Shown: positions 1-8,883, counted from the first letter of the stretch. The stretch is DNA of 64,000 bases from Pseudomonadota bacterium (GCA_023393635.1 JAEWKT010000016.1:91759-155758); one strand, 5' to 3'. Notes: a model not told the origin generated them from the letters alone. A program made the numbers and translations.

Positions 1-75
1 CCAGCTGGCTAATAATAACGTTATGGTCAGGCCAGCCAGTACGCTACTCAAGCGCAACATTATGGGTGAATTCAT
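1..75 (-). CDS. N-terminus of an unidentified exported or membrane protein, cut by the window edge
   Basis: An ATG on the minus strand at 75 opens a frame that runs without a stop to the window edge and encodes 25 residues: MNSPIMLRLSSVLAGLTITL followed by LLASW. A short polar/basic start followed by a hydrophobic run looks like a signal peptide or first membrane segment. It lies 133 bp downstream of the end of the 209-940 gene and on the same strand, so it may belong to that group. The upstream purine-rich stretch GGAAAAGAAG is only a weak ribosome binding site. With 25 residues visible, no function can be assigned. Confidence 0.45.
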   Translation of the reverse strand, partial: MNSPIMLRLSSVLAGLTITLLLASW

Positions 76-208
76 GAGACTTCTTTTCCATGATTACATT
101 AAGTGGTTATGTTAAGTTTCAAATGCGCTCATGCTAATGCAAAATAGAATTGTTAGAGATGAATTTTTACATAATTAGACCAAATAGTGTGCATGTAGTC
201 TAAGCAGT

Positions 209-940
209 TTATTGAGTCTCTACTCGAAAGTTGATTTGCTGATCATTATGCAAAGGTATTAATTTTAACTGGTTTAATGGCTGCTGAATAAAACTACTTA
301 AGTGCATGGCCAATGGTTTTTGCCCAGCGTAGGTTAACAAATCAAAACTTGTCACTAAGGGCACTTGCATTGGTCGATCTATCGGCACCTTTATCTTTAA
401 GTTTTCTTGCACAGGAGCCTGAATAACCTGATCAAATCCCAACACTACTGGTCCCTGATAAGCAAAACGAATACTCGTATTTACTGGAATGACCATGTCA
501 ACTGGGATATCAAATTGCAATGGCACACGTAATTTTAGCGGCAATTCTGGTAACTTAGGCATTACCAGCGCTGTGATACTTTCAATATCGGCAAAACTAT
601 TAATTGGAATAACACCCTGATATCGCACTTTAAAATTTAAAGCAATGGGTGTATTTAGTTCGACGTGCCCTGCATAATTGCCTTTTAATGGAATATCTAT
701 GACCTGATCAATTGGCAATCTCGCATCGACAGTGCCATTGAGTTGAACGTTAAAGGTATTGGTTGCCGCAATATTGGCTCTAAAGGAAGACGGAAGCTTT
801 ACATAACCTTGCTGCTTATTCATGTCTATGCCCAGCCATAAACTGGCATACAGCCAAAAACCCAGCATACTTCCCAGCACGATAAGTAAAAATATCCCAC
901 CAATACCTAACCAGATATTTTTTCTATTAAGCATTTTCAT
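209..940 (-). CDS. Membrane-anchored protein with short I-P-I/V-P-I repeats (paralogue of the next gene)
   Basis: I do not recognise the family. The 243-residue product has a cytoplasmic N-terminal stub (MKMLNRKN), one membrane segment at about residues 9-33, and then a periplasmic part. That part is built from short segments of alternating hydrophobic residues with proline, for example LPIDQVIDIPLKGNY and VPVNTSIRF, spaced roughly 12-16 residues apart. No cysteines or catalytic motif stand out. The start ATG overlaps the stop of the upstream gene (937-1722) by 4 bp, so the two are almost certainly translated together. Topology and repeat pattern suggest an elongated beta-rich envelope protein, but this is inference. 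Confidence 0.75.
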   Translation of the reverse strand: MKMLNRKNIWLGIGGIFLLIVLGSMLGFWLYASLWLGIDMNKQQGYVKLPSSFRANIAATNTFNVQLNGTVDARLPIDQVIDIPLKGNYAGHVELNTPIALNFKVRYQGVIPINSFADIESITALVMPKLPELPLKLRVPLQFDIPVDMVIPVNTSIRFAYQGPVVLGFDQVIQAPVQENLKIKVPIDRPMQVPLVTSFDLLTYAGQKPLAMHLSSFIQQPLNQLKLIPLHNDQQINFRVETQ

Positions 941-1722
941 GGCTGTCGTTCAGCATGTTGAAGTACTGTTGCGCCAGACTGTTTTGGCCGTGTGGTGAGC
1001 GAAATATCCTTTAAGGGAAATTGAATATCACTTTTAGTAATAGTCACAGGCAAAGTATCTGGCAAAAATACTTGCGTTTCAATTTGCGATTTTACTGGCA
1101 CTTGCAATACCCCTTGTAGAGGTACTTTGGCATCTATGGTTGCTTTAAGTGGAATGTTTAATCGCTGATTAATTTTAGCGTCGACAGGTGCAACAAATTT
1201 CAGTTTAATTTTTTGGTTAATAGGCATTGTCAACTTGACTGGAATAGTTGCATGAATGGGTATATCCCCCCGAATTGGCAAGCTCATCTCTTTACCCAGT
1301 ATTTTGACCTGCACTTTAGAGTCCAGATGGATCACCTGCTCAAGCGGAATTTGCTGATCAATATTAACCGCCAGCTGAATAGGAATTTCATGATCAAAAC
1401 TGACTTGGGTACGTATGGTGTCTTTAATTGGCACCTGAATCTGCTGATCAATCGGAATTTGGGTTTGTAGTTGCCCTTGAATCATTACATCTAGTGGATT
1501 AAGAACATTGGCTTTAGCCAAAATAGGCTCATTAATTTTGACTTGTGCCTGTTGATTTTTAAGCGGCAACTGAACTGCAATATAATTCAACATCCACCAC
1601 GCCAAAAGCCCACCAGCCATTACGGCCAAAGCAAATAATCCAACTGCCCATACCGCCCATTTTCTTTGAAAAACCAAGGAATACCTCTTTTGGTAGGATT
1701 GCTTAAAGCTAAAGCAACTCAT
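937..1722 (-). CDS. Membrane-anchored protein with short I-P-I/V-P-I repeats, first gene of the pair
   Basis: Not recognised as a named family. The 261-residue protein has a basic N-terminus (about 22 residues), one membrane segment at about 23-47, and a long periplasmic region of near-regular segments such as QIPIDQQIQVPIKDTI, QIPLEQVIHL and NIPLKATIDAKVPLQG. The repeat matches that in the downstream gene 209-940, so the two are probably a tandem duplication. Alternating hydrophobic residues broken by proline suggest short beta strands. It ends within the first codons of the downstream gene (ATGA overlap). Nothing in the sequence indicates the substrate or partner. Confidence 0.75.
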   Translation of the reverse strand: MSCFSFKQSYQKRYSLVFQRKWAVWAVGLFALAVMAGGLLAWWMLNYIAVQLPLKNQQAQVKINEPILAKANVLNPLDVMIQGQLQTQIPIDQQIQVPIKDTIRTQVSFDHEIPIQLAVNIDQQIPLEQVIHLDSKVQVKILGKEMSLPIRGDIPIHATIPVKLTMPINQKIKLKFVAPVDAKINQRLNIPLKATIDAKVPLQGVLQVPVKSQIETQVFLPDTLPVTITKSDIQFPLKDISLTTRPKQSGATVLQHAERQP

Positions 1723-2059
1723 TATTTAGTGCTTAAAAAATTTAAGTTTTTTTGTAAAGCGCGGAGTGTACGTCAAATTTAAAGTTAAAGTTTTAGTGCT
1801 TTGTTAAGCGCTCTAAAGGGTTTTGCAACTGTAGGGCACAAGCTAAAATTTATTTTATTGAAATAACTATCAACAGATAAAAACAACAGCGTGCATGAGT
1901 AATAAATATTTTAAATGACCAATGATGTAACTTATCAATCCTGTTACTGTCGTTATAGACAATATATTAAATTTCTGGCTTCAATAATTTAACACGCTTG
2001 AAATCCCCTCCTGACAGATAAACCATGCGCCAGAAGGGGTTATGCAAGAAATCTATTAA
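1723..2059. other. Gene-free stretch between the repeat-protein pair and bacteriohemerythrin
   Basis: No convincing coding frame. It should hold the promoter of the 937-1722 gene and the 3' end of the hemerythrin transcript. Just downstream of the hemerythrin stop, 2005-2013 and 2031-2039 (CCCCTCCTG / CAGAAGGGG) pair fully on the minus strand if one G-U is allowed. No T-run follows, so this may be a 3' stabilising hairpin rather than a classic terminator. Confidence 0.5.
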
Positions 2060-2512
2060 TTAAGAAAACCAGCGTTTAAACCAGTTTACGTTCTTTTTTT
2101 CTTGTTCTTTAATAATGCCAATCATATTTTGTTTTACTGCGCCCACATAATCAGCGTCATCACGTCGAATATGATTAATTAGCCAAGATACCAATACCTG
2201 ATGTAATTCTTCAGTAATATCCTGTCCTAAAGCAAAACGTTCCTGGTATTCACCAATACGACGGATAAATAGCTGGTGCACTTTTTGATGCGGCTTGGCA
2301 TATTTATAGCCAGCTTCTTCTTGCAGACTTTCCTCGAACGCAAAATGTGACTGGGTATAATCAACCAAATCCTCTAGCACTTGCTTAATGACCTGCCGAT
2401 CATTGTGCTGCTTGGTTTCTTCTAACTGATTAATGTAGTCCAAAATACGCTGATGCTGTCGATCAATCACGTCTATGCCAGTATTTAAATCAGGCGACCA
2501 CATTACAGCCAT
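2060..2512 (-). CDS. Bacteriohemerythrin (oxygen-binding di-iron protein)
   Basis: Small soluble hemerythrin-family protein of 150 residues. All expected di-iron ligands are visible in order: H20 (in DRQHQRI), H56 and E60 (HFAFEE), H75 and H79 (KPHQKVHQ), H114 and D119 (INHIRRDD). Bacterial single-domain hemerythrins bind O2 reversibly and are used for oxygen storage, delivery or sensing; which applies here cannot be told. There is no signal peptide or fused signalling domain, so it is cytoplasmic. It sits alone, with 274 bp of AT-rich sequence upstream. Length is normal for the family. Confidence 0.93.
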   Translation of the reverse strand: MAVMWSPDLNTGIDVIDRQHQRILDYINQLEETKQHNDRQVIKQVLEDLVDYTQSHFAFEESLQEEAGYKYAKPHQKVHQLFIRRIGEYQERFALGQDITEELHQVLVSWLINHIRRDDADYVGAVKQNMIGIIKEQEKKNVNWFKRWFS

Positions 2513-2786
2513 GTCAATATCCTCAGTAGTGAATTACTTGATGTAATTACCATAGGATAGATAATATAATTTTAAAACCCAGCATTTAACTCAACTTAAA
2601 ATGCAATTTTAGCTAAATCTCTTTAAAAACAATTAGCTATTAAAATATAGCATTTAACCTGATTAAAAGGCTCAAGTATTAAATAAGCAGTTTTAATTTT
2701 CACAAAGAATAAATCAACATCTATCGTTTATTATATTAATAAATCAAGTTAAATTAACTTAATAATTAAGCATAAAATAAAGCGTA

Positions 2787-3365
2787 TTACTTCAGCAAAC
2801 CCGCCAGATATTGACCAAACCATCTAGCAGTATCGATATCGCCCTGAGGCGGAGTTTCTTCTACAGGCGCATTATCTGACTGAGTCATTAAGCCCAAAAA
2901 GCCAGACAAACGGTTTAAATCTTGCTCACTATGCCCTACTGGAATTAAAGGCAAACCACTCCACAACATCCCGTGCTGCATGGCAAACAAACAAATTTGC
3001 TGCAATACGGCCAACTTATCACCACTTAACCCACCTGAATTGGCAAAGCCTGCTGCAAGCTTGCCTACCCATAAACGGTTTTTCCACCGCTTGGACGTCG
3101 CATCCATAAATAATTTAAAACCGCTACTCACGCTACCCATATAGGTAGGCGAGCCAAATACGATTAAATCGGCATGATCCAGTGCATGCCAATCAATATG
3201 ATCCACTGACATCACATGTACTTGCATATTTTTGACTTGACGCGCCCCTTCAGCCACCGCGTAGGCTACCCGTTCGGTATGCCCATAAGGACTATGATAA
3301 ACAATACAGACTTGCTTATGGTGATCAATGAGAGTGGTTGTAACTGGACTATCTAGTTGAGTCAA
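2787..3365 (-). CDS. Flavodoxin-like NAD(P)H:quinone oxidoreductase family protein
   Basis: 192-residue flavodoxin fold protein. The FMN phosphate-binding loop appears near the N-terminus as YHSPYGHTERVA (about residues 23-34). The second flavin-contact segment is VFGSPTYMGSVSSGFKLFMD (about 70-89), followed by the WrbA/flavodoxin-typical KLAAGFANSGGLSGDK. Related proteins reduce quinones or serve as electron carriers with bound FMN. A tryptophan-repressor-binding (WrbA) or KefF-like identity is possible but not decided by the sequence. It is separated from pgeF by 59 bp and transcribed in the same direction, so co-transcription is possible. Confidence 0.85.
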   Translation of the reverse strand: MTQLDSPVTTTLIDHHKQVCIVYHSPYGHTERVAYAVAEGARQVKNMQVHVMSVDHIDWHALDHADLIVFGSPTYMGSVSSGFKLFMDATSKRWKNRLWVGKLAAGFANSGGLSGDKLAVLQQICLFAMQHGMLWSGLPLIPVGHSEQDLNRLSGFLGLMTQSDNAPVEETPPQGDIDTARWFGQYLAGLLK

Positions 3366-3424
3366 TGGTATATCCTAAACAGACAATAATGGATACGGCA
3401 GCAATAAAATCACAACGCATGATA

Positions 3425-4198
3425 TCAGCTTGGCTGAATCATCACAAAAGCTGCCATGCGCCCAGTATGTGGGCTGTGCCGATAAGAATAAAATTGGGAC
3501 GATTGCTGGTAAGTACAAGCCTCACCACCACTGATGTGCAGCACTTGACATTGTTTTAAGCGAATTTTGGCCAATTTGTACAAATCAGCCAGAAACTTAT
3601 CGTTTGGCATGGCTTTAAAGGCAGTGATGGTTTGCGGGTTTTGCTGCACAAATGCCTCATATACTTCAATGCCCACTTCAAAGTGGCACGCACCAATGGC
3701 AGCACCTAACCAGCTATAAATGGCTGGGCTTTGCATGGCGTGTATGGTATTTTCAATAACGCCATTGAGCAAGCCGCGCCAGCCTGCATGAATACAGGCC
3801 ACTTCTGTGCCATCAGCATTGCTCAAGACAATAGGTAAACAATCGGCAGTCATGATCATACAGGCCACCCCCGCTTCCGGTGTGATCAACGCATCCGCAT
3901 TGGCTGGGATAAATTCAGCATTGCTATTTACCTGATGCACCTGGGTACTGTGGGTTTGCTCTAACCAAACCAAACGCTGTGCGCCAAAAGTCTGGAGCGT
4001 TTTGAGAAGCTCAATGCGTTGTTGTTGCACTATTGCGGAATCATCACCCACATGCAATGCCACATTAAAGCCATCAAATGGTGCATTGCTGGTTAGTAAT
4101 GGATTTAACGCCTGCCTTGTGGTTTGCCCTGCCAGCACTCGTAATGGCAAGCCAGTAGCAGGGATGATAGCACTTGGCAAACCCACCTTATTGTTCAT
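3425..4198 (-). CDS. pgeF: PgeF/YfiH family (peptidoglycan editing factor; multicopper-oxidase-like domain)
   Basis: About 257 residues from ATG 4198. The family motif CLPIVLSNADGTEVACIHAG with following WRGL, and a later GACHFEVG, carry the conserved Cys/His set of the DUF152/Cu-polyphenol-oxidase fold. Family members in enterobacteria prevent mis-incorporation of amino acids in peptidoglycan; other members have purine-nucleoside activity. I prefer ATG 4198 (MNNKVGLPS) because GAAGG lies 6-7 bases upstream; the ATG at 4210 has no Shine-Dalgarno. The gene overlaps the end of rluD by 11 bp, the usual rluD-pgeF arrangement, which implies translational coupling. Confidence 0.9.
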   Translation of the reverse strand: MNNKVGLPSAIIPATGLPLRVLAGQTTRQALNPLLTSNAPFDGFNVALHVGDDSAIVQQQRIELLKTLQTFGAQRLVWLEQTHSTQVHQVNSNAEFIPANADALITPEAGVACMIMTADCLPIVLSNADGTEVACIHAGWRGLLNGVIENTIHAMQSPAIYSWLGAAIGACHFEVGIEVYEAFVQQNPQTITAFKAMPNDKFLADLYKLAKIRLKQCQVLHISGGEACTYQQSSQFYSYRHSPHTGRMAAFVMIQPS

Positions 4199-5255
4199 GG
4201 CTGCCTTCATCTTTTAACGCAGTTAACAACGTCGCAAAGTCTTCTGGCCATGCGGCTTCAAACATCATTTCTTCGCCCGTGCCTGGGTGAATCAAGCCTA
4301 GTTTTTTAGCATGCAAGGCTTGGCGTTGAAAGTTTTTTAAGACATTGCTGAGTTCAGGACTAGCTCCTTTTGGCAATCGTATACGGCCACCATAAGTGCT
4401 ATCACCCACCAGCGGAAAACCAATATGTGACAAATGCACCCTAATCTGATGCGTACGGCCAGTTTCAAGCTGTGCCTGCACCAGCGTGTGTGAGCCAAAA
4501 CGTTTTAATACCCGATAATGGGTTACTGAGGGTCGCCCCCCTGGTTGCACGCTCATACGGGTGCGCTCTACGGGATGGCGTTTAATCGGCTCATCAATGG
4601 TGCCACCTGCAATCACATGACCAACCACCACAGCATCATAAATGCGATACACTGATTTATCAGTCAACTGCTTACTTAAATGATGCTGCGCAGCTAAGTT
4701 TTTAGCAATCACTAACAAGCCGCTGGTGTCTTTATCAATACGATGCACCAAACCTGCACGCGGTAGTTCTTTTAATTTGGCGTCATGAAAAAGCAGGCCA
4801 TTTACTAACGTGCCCGACCAATTGCCGGCCCCTGGATGGACAACCAGTCCTACTGGCTTATTCACCACCAGAATATCGTTGTCTTCATACACAATATCCA
4901 GTGCCATTTCTTCAGGTTCAGTGGTATTTTGATCTTGTAGCGTGACGTTTAGCACCATGGTTTCACCACCCAGACAGCGCACTTTGGGCTTAACAATGTC
5001 ACCATTTACGGTAAGCTGACCATCCTGCATCCAGCTTTTGAGCCGTTCACGAGAAAACTCAGAAAAAATACTTGCCGCCACTTGATCAAAACGCAAACCA
5101 GTCATATCGTCGGATACCACAGCTTGCTGCAGGATTGTTGTACCTGTAGTGGCTTGATTTGATGCCAGATCTACTTCAAAAGACTCATTGTCATCTTCAA
5201 GCTGCTCATTTATGCTTGGCGCTAGAGTTTGCTGTAGATTTTGTGTAGGGGACAT
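4188..5255 (-). CDS. rluD: 23S rRNA pseudouridine synthase RluD
   Basis: 355-residue pseudouridine synthase of the RluA/RluD family, which converts uridines 1911, 1915 and 1917 of helix 69 of 23S rRNA. The N-terminal 45 or so residues are acidic and poorly conserved; an S4 RNA-binding domain follows (about 50-110, FSRERLKSWMQDGQLTVNG). The catalytic segment is LVHRIDKDTSGLLVIAKN with the catalytic Asp, and later GRTHQIRVHLSHIGFPLVGD is the family signature. The gene diverges from bamD with 75 bp between start codons, the same arrangement as in Pseudomonas and Acinetobacter. Length is slightly above E. coli RluD because of the N-terminal extension. Confidence 0.95.
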   Translation of the reverse strand: MSPTQNLQQTLAPSINEQLEDDNESFEVDLASNQATTGTTILQQAVVSDDMTGLRFDQVAASIFSEFSRERLKSWMQDGQLTVNGDIVKPKVRCLGGETMVLNVTLQDQNTTEPEEMALDIVYEDNDILVVNKPVGLVVHPGAGNWSGTLVNGLLFHDAKLKELPRAGLVHRIDKDTSGLLVIAKNLAAQHHLSKQLTDKSVYRIYDAVVVGHVIAGGTIDEPIKRHPVERTRMSVQPGGRPSVTHYRVLKRFGSHTLVQAQLETGRTHQIRVHLSHIGFPLVGDSTYGGRIRLPKGASPELSNVLKNFQRQALHAKKLGLIHPGTGEEMMFEAAWPEDFATLLTALKDEGSHEQ

Positions 5256-5330
5256 TTGGTATATATCATCTAAAAGTGCTTAAATAGCCCCCATTGTACC
5301 GTATTGCCCGTTAAGTCCAGAGGAGTATTT

Positions 5331-6386
5331 ATGTCACTGCCACGTTTTAGTGTGTTGATGTTGTCATTGTCAGTGGCAATTGCGGGGTGTAGTAGCTTTC
5401 CCAAAAAGAAAAATGACCTTAAAGATACAGGTCCACAGCGCAGCGAACAGGCTTACTATGAGTCTGCCCAAAAAAGTTTAAAGCGTGGACAATATACTGA
5501 GGCCAATAAATCTCTTGAAGCACTGGACACCTATTACCCTACTGGTGCTTACACCGAGCAAGCCCAGCTAGATTTAATGTATTCACGTTTTCAGCAAAGC
5601 GATTACCCAGGCGTGATCACTGCGGCTGAACGTTTTATTCGCATGTATCCAAATAACCCACAACTGGATTATGCTTATTATATTCGTGGCGTTGCCAACA
5701 TGGAGCAACATTACGATGGCTTGTTGCGTTATACCAACCTTGATCAATCCCATCGTGATGTCAACTATTTACGTCTTGCTTATACTAACCTGCGTGAATT
5801 TGTACAACGCTTCCCAAGCAGCCGTTATGCAGTAGATGCAGCACAGCGGATGCAACATATCAATCAGGAATTGGCCGAAAGCGAAATGAACATCGCGCGC
5901 TTTAATTTAAAGCGTCAGGCATGGCTGGCTGCAGTTCAACGTGGTCGCTGGGTGGTCGAATACTATCCGCAAACCCCACAAATTCCAGAAGCCTTAGCCA
6001 CTATTGTTTATGGTTACCAAAAGCTGGGTGATCAGCAAACGGCCAATCAGTATCTTGAGATTATTCGTGCCAATTACCCCAGATTAATTAAAGGTAATAG
6101 CGTTGATTTAAATGCAGCACGCGGTAAAGCCTCCTGGGTTAATCGGGCTACTTTAGGTATTTTTGGTCGCGAAGCCCAATCTTTTGTACCCAAAAATGCA
6201 CGTGATGCCAATGTGGTCGTGCCCGAAGCGGCCAGTCCTGCGACTAGCGATGAATTATCATCAGAGCAAATTCAGCCTGATGTATCACCAGCAACCCTGG
6301 ATAATGCAGTACAACCATCCACTGTACCTAGCATTGGCTTAGGTCTGCCTAGTGCCACCTCACCGCAAGATGAACGCAACCCTTAA
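5331..6386 (+). CDS. bamD: BamD, outer-membrane lipoprotein of the BAM complex
   Basis: TPR lipoprotein that binds BamA and is needed for insertion of outer-membrane beta-barrels. I place the start at ATG 5331, preceded by AGAGGAG at good spacing; a start 27 bp upstream in frame has no such site. The signal peptide ends in the lipobox IAGC with Cys20 as the lipidated residue. TPR units follow (QAYYESAQKSLKRGQYTEAN, then three to four more to about residue 270). The C-terminal ~70 residues are Pro/Ser/Ala-rich and have no counterpart in E. coli BamD (245 residues), giving 351 in total. Divergent from rluD; followed by a strong terminator before dnaG. Confidence 0.95.
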   Translation: MSLPRFSVLMLSLSVAIAGCSSFPKKKNDLKDTGPQRSEQAYYESAQKSLKRGQYTEANKSLEALDTYYPTGAYTEQAQLDLMYSRFQQSDYPGVITAAERFIRMYPNNPQLDYAYYIRGVANMEQHYDGLLRYTNLDQSHRDVNYLRLAYTNLREFVQRFPSSRYAVDAAQRMQHINQELAESEMNIARFNLKRQAWLAAVQRGRWVVEYYPQTPQIPEALATIVYGYQKLGDQQTANQYLEIIRANYPRLIKGNSVDLNAARGKASWVNRATLGIFGREAQSFVPKNARDANVVVPEAASPATSDELSSEQIQPDVSPATLDNAVQPSTVPSIGLGLPSATSPQDERNP

Positions 6387-6407
6387 GCTCCATTAACACC
6401 AAGCATT

Positions 6408-6448
6408 AAAAATAGCCGCGCTGCTTTAAGTATCGGCTATTTTTTTTA
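6408..6448 (+). terminator. Rho-independent terminator after bamD
   Basis: AAAAATAGCCG (6408-6418) pairs exactly with CGGCTATTTTT (6434-6444), loop of 15 nt, and the T-run continues to 6447. It separates bamD from dnaG. Confidence 0.85.
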
Positions 6449-6528
6449 GCCCTATTGTCCTGACCGAATATGCTATGATTGATATACTGTAATGGCTTGA
6501 TGCGCTTGTTGCAGCCAGAGGGCAATTG

Positions 6529-8460
6529 ATGGCAATTCCACAACACACCATTGACCAGATACTGGATCGAATTGATCTGGTAGAGCTGATTGGTAGCCGC
6601 ATCAAACTTAAAAAAGCAGGGAAAACCTATAGTGCCTGCTGCCCTTTTCATCAGGAAAAAACCCCTTCTTTTAATGTAGACCGCCATAAAGGGTTTTATC
6701 ATTGCTTTGGCTGTCAGGCTTCAGGCAATGCCATTGGTTTCTTGATGGACTATGAAAACCGCAGCTTTATTGATGTGATTAAAGACCTGTCACAGCAATC
6801 GGGTATTGAACTACCCAAAAGCTCGCAAGAAGACAGCAATAAATTCAACTATAAGCGCAGCAAACCTGCCCAATTAGTAGCCACGCCACTGGCAACCAGA
6901 CCAGCAACGACAACTTCTGCTCAAAAAAACAGGGCTGATGCGCCCAATATTGATCCATTTGATATCGACAATAACAGCTCGTCTGATCATACCTTAACGC
7001 TTGATGACCTATGGCAAGCAGATTCTATAGCAGCGCAAGATGCAAGCAATTCATCCGCACCCCAAGAAGGCAACCTATACGACTTACTGGAGCAGGTCGC
7101 CCAGTTTTATCAGGCTAATCTTGGTCAAAACAGTAGCGCACAAGCCTATTTAAATAGCCGTGGCTTAGATGATAAAGCCTGTGAGTATTGGCGTTTAGGT
7201 TATGCGCCCAGTGACTGGCAACACTTGCAGCAGTATTTCCCACAAGAGGTTGAAGGCCTAAAAACTGTTGGCTTAATTCGTGAAAGTGACAAAGGTCGCA
7301 GCTACGACTTGTTGCGTGAACGAATCATTTTCCCTATTCGGGACAGCAAAGGACGCGTGGTTGGTTTTGGTGGCCGCGCCATGAGTGATGAGGTTAAACC
7401 CAAATACATTAACTCGCCCGAATCCGTTATTTTCCATAAAAGTCAGGTGTTATATGGCTTATATGAAGGTCGCAAAGCCCGTGCCAATCAATGGCTGATG
7501 GTGGAAGGCTATATGGACGTGATTGCCCTACAGCAAGCAGGCATTTCTGGTGCAGTGGCCTCCCTAGGTACTGCCACCAATGTCGAACACCTAAACACCC
7601 TGTTTAAGCAAAGCAATAAAATCACTTTGGCGTTTGATGGTGATAGCGCAGGGCAGCGCGCCGCTTGGCGCACCTTAGAGCTTGCCATGCCTGTACTTAG
7701 CGATGGCCGTGAATTGCGCTTTTTAGTCTTGCCAGAACAGCATGATCCTGATTCCTTAATTCGAATGGAAGGTCTGGCGGGTTTTAAACGTCGTATTGAA
7801 CAGTCACCGCCCTTATCTGATTTTTTGTTTGCCAGCCTTGCCCAACAAATTGATATTAAGTCGCCAGAAGGCAAAAGCCGCTTGATGCAAGAAGCCAGAG
7901 CATTCATTACATTATTACCGCCGCAAGGTAGTTTTAAACGCTTGCTTGAGCAATCCTTACGCGAGCGTTTAGGTTTAGGCTGGAACAAAAAGCCTCAGGC
8001 ACATCAACAGTTATTGTCTTTTGAGCAAAGTTGCAGCTTGGAAGAAAAAGCCTTACTGCTGTTATTGCAATACCCAGCCCTGTTCAACCAAATGACTGAC
8101 CTGATAGAACTTGCTGATGCCAACCACGCTTTTGGTCGCGCGCTGTACTTAATGCAGCAGGCCGAAGAAGAATTGCCTGACGATCCAGAACAATGTCTAT
8201 ATTTTATGTTAGGCGCCTGGCCAAACGAGCAAGAACGCAACAAACTGTGTCACTTACTGGATGCGATAGATATGGGCGTGTATGTGCAGCAACCTGAGCG
8301 CCTGGATGGCTTGTGTCAGGAATTGGTGCTGCAACTTACTGAGCAATATTTGCGTAAAAAAATGAGTATGGCCAGTTCCATACAAGCAAGGCAGGATCTT
8401 AGCACCCAACTATTAGAAATACGCAAGAAAATTTATTACCGCGATGTCGATGCGCTTTAA
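6529..8460 (+). CDS. dnaG: DNA primase DnaG
   Basis: Synthesises RNA primers for replication with DnaB. Start taken at ATG 6529 (MAIPQHTIDQIL), preceded by AGAGGG; the TTG directly before it is in frame but unlikely. The CHC2 zinc finger is at about residues 38-62 (CPFHQEK ... YHCFGCQASG). A Gln/Ser/Asn-rich linker of about 80 residues (about 105-185) separates it from the polymerase core; EGYMDVIAL and FDGDSAGQRAAWRTLE are the Toprim acidic motifs. The C-terminal ~150 residues are the DnaB-interacting domain. At 643 residues it is longer than E. coli DnaG (581), mostly because of the linker. It is not next to rpsU or rpoD here. Confidence 0.96.
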   Translation: MAIPQHTIDQILDRIDLVELIGSRIKLKKAGKTYSACCPFHQEKTPSFNVDRHKGFYHCFGCQASGNAIGFLMDYENRSFIDVIKDLSQQSGIELPKSSQEDSNKFNYKRSKPAQLVATPLATRPATTTSAQKNRADAPNIDPFDIDNNSSSDHTLTLDDLWQADSIAAQDASNSSAPQEGNLYDLLEQVAQFYQANLGQNSSAQAYLNSRGLDDKACEYWRLGYAPSDWQHLQQYFPQEVEGLKTVGLIRESDKGRSYDLLRERIIFPIRDSKGRVVGFGGRAMSDEVKPKYINSPESVIFHKSQVLYGLYEGRKARANQWLMVEGYMDVIALQQAGISGAVASLGTATNVEHLNTLFKQSNKITLAFDGDSAGQRAAWRTLELAMPVLSDGRELRFLVLPEQHDPDSLIRMEGLAGFKRRIEQSPPLSDFLFASLAQQIDIKSPEGKSRLMQEARAFITLLPPQGSFKRLLEQSLRERLGLGWNKKPQAHQQLLSFEQSCSLEEKALLLLLQYPALFNQMTDLIELADANHAFGRALYLMQQAEEELPDDPEQCLYFMLGAWPNEQERNKLCHLLDAIDMGVYVQQPERLDGLCQELVLQLTEQYLRKKMSMASSIQARQDLSTQLLEIRKKIYYRDVDAL

Positions 8461-8883
8461 TCTTTCTGTATTCGCTTATAAATAGTTTTTATTAATTAAT
8501 ATCGTACCTCAGCCTGCCAAACCTCATGAATATTAAAAGTTAAGCTTTTTCCCCGCATTTAAACCAGCTCAGTATTTTAATTTCCAACGCATGGAACGGC
8601 ATTAGCAAATGGACGTTAAGAAAATCAATAATATCAGCCGTTAAAAAATGAAATCTGTTTGAGCGGAGCGAGTTCTTTCATTTTAGGCTGATGTTGATGA
8701 TTTTTAGTTCGGTTGCGTCGCCTTGATTTTTTGCTTCTTTTATATCAAGAAAAAAGAAGATAGAAACTCGTGATGGCCTGTAAATTAAAACCGAGAAGAC
8801 TCCGTCGTGCAAAAAAACTGATGCCATTCTGTGCAATATTAATGATTAAACAGCATTATCCAAGAAAACATGCCAACAAAAAC
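8461..8883. other. Gene-free stretch between convergent dnaG and hemA
   Basis: No coding frame. It contains the long imperfect palindrome listed separately (8621-8705). A second palindromic block lies at 8722-8759, where CTTGAT pairs with ATCAAG (8744-8749) and GCTTCTTTT faces AAAAAAGAAG. The surrounding text (GGTTGCGTCGCC, then AAACTCGTGATGGCC) looks like an interspersed intergenic repeat rather than a terminator; no second copy is in this window. Confidence 0.5.
8621..8705. repeat. Long imperfect inverted repeat (about 30-bp arms) between dnaG and hemA
   Basis: Left arm 8621-8653 (AAAATCAATAATATCAGCC, then a variable GTTAAAA, then ATGAAA). Right arm 8676-8705, whose reverse complement reads AAAATCATCAACATCAGCC then TAAAATGAAA. 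The arms differ at a few positions and by small indels. The 22-nt centre (8654-8675) contains GAGCGGAGCGAG. Too long and lacking a proper T-tract for an ordinary terminator. Confidence 0.65.

Noticed and set aside
1213..1470. 85-codon plus-strand frame within the 937-1722 gene
   Set aside because: Antisense shadow of a repetitive gene; no independent start signals.
2005..2039. Hairpin as a terminator of bacteriohemerythrin
   Set aside because: The stem pairs well but has no T-run on the minus strand, so it is mentioned only as a 3' hairpin.
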